NCBI GenBank assembly: GCA_965601955.1
Contig: OZ271855.1
Coordinates: 744,001 to 808,000, forward strand
Source of the DNA: RHLJ01 sp965601955
GTDB lineage: Bacteria; Bacteroidota; Rhodothermia; Balneolales; Balneolaceae
Length of the DNA: 64,000 nucleotides
Direction: 5' to 3'
Each line of letters opens with the position of its first letter. Within the stretch, counting starts at the first letter, position 1. Below the pieces are notes generated by a model. That model was given only the letters and a program-made list of their open reading frames with translations, was not told the origin of the DNA and searched no databases. This document shows, in pieces, positions 1-8,000 of this stretch. The translations under genes were made by a program, and so were the position numbers.

Positions 1-740
1 TCATCAACATATTGATTATATATATCTTTGAAAGCAAAGAATGAAGTACCCAATTTTGTAGCTAATTCTGGTAGCAACTTTTTTGTACCAGAATTAGATT
101 TGTCAAAATAGCCTCTTTCAAATAATTGATACTCTCCTAAATAAATATTTGCACCAACTACTGACATACTTTCACCTAACTGAAGAACAGCTGAAGCCTG
201 ATCAAGAAAATAAACGATCTTTCCTTGTTTGTCTTTATGATTATAGGTGTAAGAGACATTGGAATTTTCTCCTAACTGAACAGAACCGGAACTAATTCCA
301 TATACTTCACTTGGGCCCTCTCCTCCTGCATTAGACTGGGTATTCACAATTATATCTACAATTTCATCTACATTCGGTAACCCCATCTTATCTAAGGTAT
401 TTGTGAGATCAGCTACTGCTTTATCTCCACTACTTGCATAAATCTCTCCATCTTCCCCACAATAGGTTACATATGAAGATCCGCACGAACTCATCCCGGT
501 TGGATCGGTAAAGCCTAATGGGTTATTCCCCACATAGGTGTAGGGCGAAGTAAATTCCATGAGAGGGTCCATTTGATTGAAGCGGCCAATAAGTGGGTCA
601 TAGCCCCTGGCATTCATGTGTACCATGGTTAGCTCGGCTTCATCGTCCTGCTCATGCCCGGTAAATTTATAATTGTCATTGGGGTTAGCGGTGTTGTTAG
701 AGCGGCCGGGCATCTGGAGGCCATAGGGGTAGTAATCATC
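1..740 (-). pseudogene. Displaced Rhs core with unrecognised C-terminal tail (5'-truncated, runs off window)
   Basis: On the minus strand, 740 to 1 reads as one open frame that begins directly at the Rhs core motif DDYYPYGLQMPGR and continues through the NARGYDPLIGRF and NPLGFTDPTGMS signatures. A variable tail of about 160 residues follows, and I do not recognise it. The in-frame stop TGA at 756-758 leaves no start codon or signal peptide upstream, so this is a headless cassette and not a complete gene. The core part is almost identical in DNA to the core of the intact Rhs-toxin gene at 1864-3255, but the tails differ completely. This is the pattern of a displaced Rhs tip. The end of the tail and any immunity gene lie outside the window. 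Confidence 0.75.
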
Positions 741-910
741 AGTCTGGTAAACACATCAATCCAATCTATTACTGCAAAGGTTATGAAATGAGCTTGATGA
801 TGTTTATGGATTTTGAAAGGCATAGCTAAAGCTTTGTATTTCTATGCCTTAATGCAACTACTTTCCGTGTTATTGGTTGCTCTTAGTTGGTTCTTATGTA
901 TTGCTTTTAT

Positions 911-960
911 GCAAGTCGCAGACTTGCTCAACCTCTTCTCTTAAGTCACAGACTTAAGAG
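911..960. repeat. REP-like pair of short palindromes
   Basis: Two perfect inverted repeats lie 27 bases apart: GCAAGTC-N3-GACTTGC (911-927) and CTCTTAAGTC-N3-GACTTAAGAG (938-960). The same pair in the same order and spacing recurs at 11550-11599, on the other side of the Rhs operon. The shared AAGTC-N3-GACTT core suggests a dispersed REP/MITE-type family. Its position at the break between two Rhs fragments suggests it took part in the rearrangement. Confidence 0.7.
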
Positions 961-1101
961 ATCTTGGGTATAATATTTTGAGACATACCCAGTACGCTCA
1001 TCATGTCGGGCATCGGCATCTTCTTTACCTTTCGAAGTGGTGTAAACCTCACCATCGTAGTAATCATCATAGCCTAATACATTTCCATCGCGTCTGAAAG
1101 T
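946..1101 (-). pseudogene. Internally deleted Rhs core remnant
   Basis: Read on the minus strand, this short open stretch encodes RRDGNVLGYDDYY joined directly to DGEVYTTSKGKEDADARHDE and on to GYVSKYYTQ, then a stop. In the intact gene (1864-3255) these two segments are separated by about 100 codons of Rhs core. The whole core from PYGLQMPGR to CGE is missing here, with the joint near 1056. There is no start codon: an in-frame stop sits at 1102-1104. It is a recombination scar and not a functional gene. Confidence 0.7.
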
Positions 1102-1105
1102 TCAT

Positions 1106-1351
1106 CTATCCGATAAAAAGTTTATCGATTAATTCTTCCAGTTTTTTGCCTAATTCATTAGGCTCATAATCTAAATCGAAACCATGTGTATCTAATTTAT
1201 CTGTACACAAATCCCTCAGCTTATCAGCAGTTTCTTCAGAGATGAGTTTTTCGTTTTCTGTTTCCAACTCTCTCAGTTCATTCACGACTTCTTTCGGCAG
1301 TCTAAGATTGGAAATGAGAAACTCAATATCTTTCGAATTAATTTTGATCAT
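1106..1351 (-). CDS. Small acidic protein, candidate immunity protein for the orphan toxin tail
   Basis: This 81-residue protein is rich in Glu, Leu and Lys and probably mainly helical, with no signal peptide or membrane segment. I do not recognise a family. Its ATG lies 14 bases inside the end of the orphan toxin tail at 1338-1640, in another frame, with an AAGGAAA ribosome site just upstream. Immunity genes typically follow and overlap their toxin in this way, so the immunity role is inferred from position and size alone. It may protect against a toxin that this strain no longer makes in full. Confidence 0.55.
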   Translation of the reverse strand: MIKINSKDIEFLISNLRLPKEVVNELRELETENEKLISEETADKLRDLCTDKLDTHGFDLDYEPNELGKKLEELIDKLFIG

Positions 1352-1640
1352 TTTTTAGTTTCCTTTTTAAACGTTCAGCCTTTTTTGTTGATGTTGGATT
1401 AACCGAAACAATTTTACCCGTATCTGGGTTTATTGCCACTTCAGCTTTTTCGCCAACATACCGTTGACTTTTCCTACCCAATTTATCGGTTTTAACTGGT
1501 CGGGTGTCTAGGGGTTCTTTTAGAGCCTTCAATTCATCTGAACGAACTAGATCATATCCTACACCTATTCCTCCGGTAAAAGTCCCAGTAGCTGTTAAAC
1601 CTCTACCTAATCCAGGATTCTTTAATCCCTTACTTCTTTT
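1338..1640 (-). pseudogene. Orphan polymorphic-toxin C-terminal tail (no start, no core)
   Basis: The minus strand from about 1640 to 1338 is open without an ATG. It encodes roughly 100 residues that start with glycine-rich sequence (GLGRGLTATGTFTGG) and end in a basic, charged domain containing KYGR-like LGRKSQRYVGEKAEV and VNPTSTKKAERLKRKLK. The only possible initiator inside is a TTG at 1530-1532, which would cut the domain. The upstream end runs into the 3' end of the colicin D-type immunity gene in a different frame, so it looks like a toxin tip displaced when a new tip and immunity gene were inserted. The toxin family is not recognised. Confidence 0.55.
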
Positions 1641-1861
1641 CTTGCTGAAGAGACAATTTTGCTATAATCAGTATCGAAAGTTTCATTGATTACTTCTTCA
1701 AGGCAAGCTTCCATATCCCAAAGAATTCTTTGCTCGGCCTGGTCTTGAAAAAATTTCGGATCCATTGTTTTATTCGAATAAGTCAACCACTCGAATAAAA
1801 CAATAGCTTCTTCCTTACTAAACTCTAGAAAAACCTTTTCTCCTCTTTGGCTAGAATCCAT
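1622..1861 (-). CDS. Candidate immunity protein for the colicin D-type toxin
   Basis: This small protein of 79 residues (MDSSQRGEKVFLEFSKEEAI... to ...ARKEVRD) is acidic and without a signal peptide, so it should act in the cytoplasm, where a tRNase toxin would have to be neutralised. A longer frame starts at 1918 inside the toxin gene. I chose ATG 1861 because it lies 2 bases after the toxin stop and has a clean GGAGG at 8 bases spacing. Colicin D immunity protein is of similar size (about 87 aa). The sequence type VFLEFSKEEAIVLFEWL with a closing LWDMEACLEE helix looks like a small-protein family seen elsewhere, but I cannot name it with certainty. The role is inferred from position. Confidence 0.65.
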   Translation of the reverse strand: MDSSQRGEKVFLEFSKEEAIVLFEWLTYSNKTMDPKFFQDQAEQRILWDMEACLEEVINETFDTDYSKIVSSARKEVRD

Positions 1862-1863
1862 AG

Positions 1864-3255
1864 CTATAGACCTCCATGTTTGATTATGTTTTGCAGCTGT
1901 GTTGAATTTAGTCTCCAACCACTTATAAATTCACCAGATTTGCTTGATATCACATTCAATCCAGTTTTTGGATTAAGGTAATGAATTACAGGTTGTCCTC
2001 TATATGTCCCTTGAATCACTTGAACACCTTGTGAATTAATATGTTGATTGATTGCAGATCTGAATTCATTAGCAGTGACTTTATTCCAATTTCCAGTCAC
2101 TCCAAAATGCTTAGCATGTTTAAATTTAGATTGCAATTGGTTAGTAGACATAGTCAAAATTTGTGAGCTTTTCTTAGGCTTAAATAAGCTCTTAATCCAA
2201 GTCCAACCTTTCAACAAACTTCTTGGGTTCTTTATAAATCCACCGGGAAGAGGAGGAGTGCCTATGACAGGATCTACACTATTAACGTCAATTTTTCGGG
2301 TATCACCTTCATCCTCACACTCTTCAGGGTTTTCTTCACAAGTACCCCGACTTGTTTGAGTTTGACTTGTCGATCCACTGCTTTCGAAGCCGTTACTCTT
2401 TAAAAACTGATGGGTATAATATTTTGAGACATACCCGGTGCGCTCATCATGTCTTGCATCGGCATCCTCTTTACCTTTCGAAGTGGTGTAAACCTCACCA
2501 TCTTCCCCACAATGCGTCACATACGAAGACCCACACGAACTCATCCCGGTTGGATCGGTAAAGCCTAATGGGTTATTCCCTACATAGGTGTAGGGCGAAG
2601 TAAATTCCATGAGAGGGTCCATTTGATTGAAGCGGCCAATAAGTGGGTCATAGCCCCTGGCATTCATGTGTACCATGGTTAGCTCGGCTTCATCGTCCTG
2701 CTCATGGCCCGTGAATTTGTAGTTGTCATTCGGGTTGGCGGTGTTGTTGGAACGGCCGGGCATTTGTAGCCCATAGGGGTAGTAATCATCAAAGCCCAGT
2801 ACGTTTCCATCCCGGTTTACGGTGGCCCGGACATTCCCAATATGGTCTTTCACAAAGTACTTTCTGCCTTTGTGCTCCTGGATGGTGTAGGTCTCGGTAA
2901 CTAAGTTACTCCATTTACCTTCATTATCCCGTACTTCTAGGCCCACTGTTACCGTAGTCACACCACTAGCGAGTTGGTAACACCCGTTTGCAGGGCTTCC
3001 ATACAGGGCAAAACAGATCGACATCGACCCAAAGTAAGGCCCACCGGTCTGATAGACCCCATTGATGTACCATTTGGCATAATTTATATATCCATCCGGG
3101 TCATAGCTACTATCTTTGTCGAACACGAGCTCTTCCAGGTTATAAAACCAGGTTTGATCGGGCGTGGAGTTAATAACTGCTACAGGAGGAATATTACTGG
3201 CTTGAATGCTTGTGCTTACAAGTACAAAGAGGAATAAATTTAACGTCGTTTTCAT
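1864..3255 (-). CDS. Secreted Rhs-core protein with C-terminal colicin D-type tRNase domain
   Basis: The protein has 463 residues. A signal peptide (about 1-19, ending SIQAS) is followed by a PKD-like beta domain (about 22-125), then the Rhs core from KYFVKDHIGNVRATV through NARGYDPLIGRFNQ to NPLGFTDPTGMS (about 130-237), a variable linker, and the toxin domain (about 370-463). In the toxin, LQSKFKHAKHFG and GEFISGWRL match colicin D. K377, K379, H380, S445 and W447 have nearly the spacing of colicin D K608, K610, H611, S677 and W679. Colicin D cleaves the anticodon loop of tRNA-Arg; the same reaction is inferred here. The gene overlaps the TPR gene upstream by 4 bases and is followed 2 bases later by its immunity gene. 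It lacks the YD-repeat shell, which is encoded separately at 5018-10936. Confidence 0.8.
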   Translation of the reverse strand: MKTTLNLFLFVLVSTSIQASNIPPVAVINSTPDQTWFYNLEELVFDKDSSYDPDGYINYAKWYINGVYQTGGPYFGSMSICFALYGSPANGCYQLASGVTTVTVGLEVRDNEGKWSNLVTETYTIQEHKGRKYFVKDHIGNVRATVNRDGNVLGFDDYYPYGLQMPGRSNNTANPNDNYKFTGHEQDDEAELTMVHMNARGYDPLIGRFNQMDPLMEFTSPYTYVGNNPLGFTDPTGMSSCGSSYVTHCGEDGEVYTTSKGKEDADARHDERTGYVSKYYTHQFLKSNGFESSGSTSQTQTSRGTCEENPEECEDEGDTRKIDVNSVDPVIGTPPLPGGFIKNPRSLLKGWTWIKSLFKPKKSSQILTMSTNQLQSKFKHAKHFGVTGNWNKVTANEFRSAINQHINSQGVQVIQGTYRGQPVIHYLNPKTGLNVISSKSGEFISGWRLNSTQLQNIIKHGGL

Positions 3256-5003
3256 GGCTGGTCCTCCTGGTGTTGCGTGCTGTCAGGCGTTGCGGTTTGC
3301 AGCTCAGGCTGGGTGAGCACCCGGGTGGGTGCTTTCCTGCGGGAGTCTTCGGCAAACTTGCCCAGCCGTTTCAGGTGGGCATTGCCCGGCCATTGCTGTT
3401 CAAACTGGTCATACAAGGTGATCAGCTCCTGGTGCATTTCCAGGTGGTGGTAGGCCTGAATCCGCAGTTGTACAGCTTCCGCGTTAAGCCCACGAGGAAT
3501 AGCAGCGGTAAACTCCGCCGCATCTAGTAGGCCCAAGGCTTCGGTGTGTTTACCCTGTTTCTGATAGGTACGTGCCAGCTCCAGGGCAGCCCGGCCCCGT
3601 TGCGAGGGGGTTCCGGTCGTGGCTAACACGGTCATGACCGAATCTCGTTTGTCAACGTTGCCCATCCGGTTATACGCCCAGGCCAGGTTACGGCTGAGTT
3701 GCCTTCGTTCAGAAGATGGAGCATTGGCTATTAATTTCCTAAAATGAGGAATGGCTTTGCCTGCGCTGTCAGCTTCATCTCCAAGGTAACTAAAAGCCAG
3801 TGCCTTTCGGGCATAGCGCCCCGCCATATCTTCACCATTGGCTTTCACCAGTTTCTTAAACTGTTTACGAGCTTTGGCTTTTTGCCCTGCATTCATGGCC
3901 AGTTCACCGCGCAGGTAACCGTAGTAACTGCGACGAACCGGGTCCGTTTCAGTTTGTAGCTGCGTATCAATGTAGGTATTTGCCGCTCCCAGTCCCTGGG
4001 TTTCTGAAATATGCCCGGCCATTTCGTAGTGGAAGTCATCGATTTCTTCCACACCGGGGTGCGTGACTTTATATCGGTTATACTGTGCCTGGGCTGCTTC
4101 TACATTCCCGGCTTCCATCAATTCCATCGCACGCTCGTACTGGTAACGGCTGCCTTGACCACGAGTCCCCAAAAAAGTTACTACGGCTTCATAATCATCT
4201 ATACTGCCGGTAGCACCAGCTACCGGAACAATGCCCGGTTTGTCTATATCATACCTTAGGCTCACCAACTGGTCGCTTCCACTATCGTCAATCAGGAATA
4301 CGTGATTGGTATGCCCGGAGCGCCATTCCCAAACCCATTCCCCGTCCAGGGTCCAGGCAAACTTAAAGGGAATATCATGAGGGGTTCCATAAGGAAAGGT
4401 TACCGAAGCTTCCCAAATTCCTTCGCTTACTTCAGCCATGGCCGTGCGCCCTGCTTCCAGGTCAAAACTGAGTGGGGCTCTTGCCCCCATTAGGGCTACC
4501 TCGGTAGCAGGTTCGCCGTTCATGGTGTGTTCACTAAGATCTAAGCGGAAGGTAACCTGTACCACCGTTTGCTGGATGCCCCCCGTCTCGCGGTCATCAA
4601 ACCACAGGGTTTCCGTAGAAGCCGGGCTGACCACCCGGTTGCCCCGCTGTTCCCATTCTTCCTGTCCCCCGGAGCGAAGGATCACAAATTTATACAGGAT
4701 GGGTTGAGTTGGCTTGCTGTTCAGGGTGAGTTCCCCTTTAAATACGCTGCTATTGCCTCGTTCTTTTCGGAGCCGGAGTTCTCCGTTGTCGGTCCAGCTG
4801 CCTAGTTCGGGTATGCTTCCCCGTACCACGACGTTGTCTCCCGGTTCCAGCCAGGCATGTTGCATATCTACGGAAAAGTTCAGGGTTTGGGCAGAAGCCG
4901 CTCCATGGAGTACCAGCGCCATCAAAAGCAGGCTAAAGCTATGTGTGAGCAGGTTCATCGAAGCGTGAGTGAAGATGTTGGTATAGGTGTTAGTAGTGTT
5001 CAT
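3252..5003 (-). CDS. Secreted protein with two CBM20/AMPK-like domains and TPR repeats
   Basis: The protein has 583 residues. The annotated ATG has a good GAGGGAG site 7 bases upstream and lies 14 bases after the Rhs shell gene. An internal Met at residue 16 starts a more standard signal peptide ending ASAQ. Residues about 40-140 resemble a starch-binding CBM20 fold (NVVVRGSIPELGSW...), a second divergent copy covers about 145-245, and helical TPR-like repeats run from about 285 to 540. The tail is polar. It sits between the two halves of a split Rhs toxin in a tight operon, so a role in assembling, displaying or targeting the complex is likely but inferred. The DNA is visibly richer in G+C than the xylan cluster or the toxin tips. 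Confidence 0.7.
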   Translation of the reverse strand: MNTTNTYTNIFTHASMNLLTHSFSLLLMALVLHGAASAQTLNFSVDMQHAWLEPGDNVVVRGSIPELGSWTDNGELRLRKERGNSSVFKGELTLNSKPTQPILYKFVILRSGGQEEWEQRGNRVVSPASTETLWFDDRETGGIQQTVVQVTFRLDLSEHTMNGEPATEVALMGARAPLSFDLEAGRTAMAEVSEGIWEASVTFPYGTPHDIPFKFAWTLDGEWVWEWRSGHTNHVFLIDDSGSDQLVSLRYDIDKPGIVPVAGATGSIDDYEAVVTFLGTRGQGSRYQYERAMELMEAGNVEAAQAQYNRYKVTHPGVEEIDDFHYEMAGHISETQGLGAANTYIDTQLQTETDPVRRSYYGYLRGELAMNAGQKAKARKQFKKLVKANGEDMAGRYARKALAFSYLGDEADSAGKAIPHFRKLIANAPSSERRQLSRNLAWAYNRMGNVDKRDSVMTVLATTGTPSQRGRAALELARTYQKQGKHTEALGLLDAAEFTAAIPRGLNAEAVQLRIQAYHHLEMHQELITLYDQFEQQWPGNAHLKRLGKFAEDSRRKAPTRVLTQPELQTATPDSTQHQEDQP

Positions 5004-5017
5004 GATGATGCTCCCTC

Positions 5018-8000
5018 TTAGTTTTCGATTTGTCCGATGATTTGCCCACCTGCAATAATATTCAGAAAGAGCAGGTTGTTTGATCCATCGTAGGCGGCCA
5101 CCGTTTGCCCGGTTGCATCCCGTATATACCAGATGGTTGCTCCGCCCGATACCGTCTTTTTGACCCGGTTGCCATCCGCGTCATAGGCATAGGTGATGGT
5201 GCTGCCATTTGCACTGGCCGAGAGGGGCAGGTTCCGCCAATCGTAGCTTGCAGCGGTTATGCCCACATCATCACTGGCAATGCCTTGCACTTCATTCTTG
5301 GTCACATTCCCATTGGCATCGTAGTCGAAATATTTTGTTTGCGCCGAGGTGGCCCCGCTGATCCCATCTACCGAATAATAGTTTACTTTGTTGGTTCCAC
5401 TGGTTAGATGGGCGGTGAATTCCAGGTCGGGTTCGGCCCCGGCTCCGTTCCGGTTGATGTAATCCAGGTTCCCGTTTTTATCGTACTCGTAGGTCACATC
5501 GTAATCCCCGTTTGAGGTACAGGAGATAGTCTCATAGCAGGCTTCGGTCAGGCGGTTGGCGTTGTCGTAGTCATAGTAGTAGCTGGCCGTGGAGGTGCTA
5601 AATGCCGACTGCACCCAATCCTGTTGGGCGATGTTGCCGTTATTGGTATAGGATAAAGACATCCCGAATATATCCGTACCTGAGGCGGCTCCGTTATTAA
5701 TCTCGTCCAGCCACCCCTGCACGGTATATTCATAATCCATGATTTGGGCACCTCCGCCGAGTTTCAGCTGTTTCACCTGCCCGTCTGCGAAATAGGTGTA
5801 TTCAGCCTCGGTAAGCGCCGAGCTCTCCGCATTAGAACCGTAGGAAGTCACTTTTTCCAGGCGGCCCAGTTCGTCGTAGTAATACCAGGTGTAGTGGTCC
5901 TCACCGGTACCAGGTGGATTGAAGAACATGCGTGTCATTCGACCCAACTCGTCATAAGAATACTCGATTTTCCTATTATAAGAACTAGTGGGAATTGGCG
6001 GCACTTGTACAATCCATTCGATCAGTCCAAGTTCGTTATAAGAATATTGAGTTCCACCGCTGTACGCAGAGTTTAGGTCATTGTACGTGACCCTGGTTAA
6101 CCGGCCTGTTGCATTATTGGAAACATAGCCAGAGTATGAATTCTCACCATCATAATAATAGGTGATATACACTGTGTTACCTGTAGAAGGAAAACTTTGG
6201 TTGTTGATGTCAGTCCGGTCATCAAAATCTGCAGTCAAAGTACTAATTCCTACCTCCACCGGACGATCCAGTTCATCGTATTTGGTGTAGTAATAATAAT
6301 CAGAAGCTGCATCTAAGTTAGGATCCCTATGGAATCGGAGCCTGCCTTTATCATCGTATCTATATGTATGAGGATGGGTTTGGTCAGGGAGCTGCTTTTG
6401 GGTAAGCTGGTTCAATGTATTATAAGTATAGGTAGTCACCAGGCCACGAGGGTCTTCTACCCTGGCTAGATTACCCCTTAAATCATATTCGTACTTTGTG
6501 ATTAGATCATCGGTATCATCTAAGGCATCGTCTAAAGTCGGATTCATATTCACCCCACTTGCTATGGTTTGTCCCCAACCGTCGGTGTAGGCAATGGTTT
6601 CATTTCCTTCCGGGTCTCGTGAAATGGTTTTGTGTAAGCTATTTGCAGACCATGTTTTTCCATTTATGGTGAAGCTCTCTGAAGTATTAAGGCCATAGTC
6701 TGTTACTATTTCATTTCCTGAACCCATTTTGAACGTGGTACCTGGTAATGTAGCTTTTTCAACACGTGCTAAGGGCGTGTCTTCGTATTGGGTTTGACTG
6801 TAGGCATAATCCTCATCATCATTGAGCACAATGGGTGCAAAGTATGCATGTACCGGGGCAGCGGGATCAATTTGGTTGCCGGCTGTAAAGCCCTGGCCAC
6901 CGCTTAATAAGCCATTGCTATAGAAGCCCGGAAGCTGAGTAGTAGTACGCTCTATAGGTCTTGATACTACCTTTGGTAACCCGCGATCGTTATAGAGTGT
7001 TTCGGTAGCAAGCACGGTAGAGCTTCCCCTACTCTGACTTTGAATCTCTCGTCCAAGCCCATCCGCATAGCTGACAGATTTTACATCTCCTCCCGGATAA
7101 TGAGTCAGCGTTTCAACATAGTTAGGATCCGTTGTAGTATAATCGGTATTGCTATCTAATGAGTAGTAATAGTCATTGGTAGAAACTAAATCCCCATTGG
7201 CATTATAGGTTTTGTGTAACCTCCCCAAATTGTCGTAAGTAAAGCGACTTGTATTACCTGCTGTTGATTTAATGGAATTAGAAGACAAATACTCAGAATT
7301 AAGCTCCTGGTTTTGAGCAAGAGTCCCTAATGGGTAGAACCGTATATTATCAACGTACCACGAATCACCAAGAGTTGTATGGCCATAATTGCCGATCATC
7401 AATTTCTGGATGCCTGATGAGCCTGTTGGTTTAGCATAGGTAATTCCTTCTGCGATCAATTCTCCATCTATATAATAGTCAACTTCATCAGTAGTAGAGT
7501 TCATGACTATTTTGAGGGAATATGTTTGGCCAATCGTTAAGTTACTTTTTGCTTCTACAAAGCCTGATAAATCACGGTCATAGTAAAAGAAATCTTCATT
7601 TTTTATGGAAGCCCATGCCGCTGCTTCATTACCTCCTGTAGACCAATCATTCCAGGCACTGCCCCCTGAGGCGATGAGCAAACCCCAATTATCTGAATCT
7701 GCTACCTCGATATCCAACTCCCACACAACTGTACCCGAAAGCTCTGTTGGATGACTGTAAACAATCCGGTCACGTTCACCTGCTATTGCACCGGTATCCG
7801 AAACCCGCAACTTATCATCTACGACATCAATGATCGTTCCACCAGTTGCTTCCCTGTCTTTAAATACCCAATCCCCTAAGTCATCTTCATAAGCAAAACT
7901 ATAAGCATATACCTCTCCATCTGATGCATTATTAAATATACCCACAGGGTAAAGACCATCGTCTGTCCATTGATATGCTGTGCTGCTATTGTTCGGGAAA

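Noticed and set aside
629..823. 64-aa open frame on the minus strand
   Set aside because: It runs across the Rhs core in another frame and has no family features; the real reading is the core fragment at 1-740.
1862..1918. Longer start of the colicin D immunity candidate
   Set aside because: It would overlap the toxin gene by 55 bases and lacks a ribosome site, while ATG 1861 has GGAGG at good spacing.
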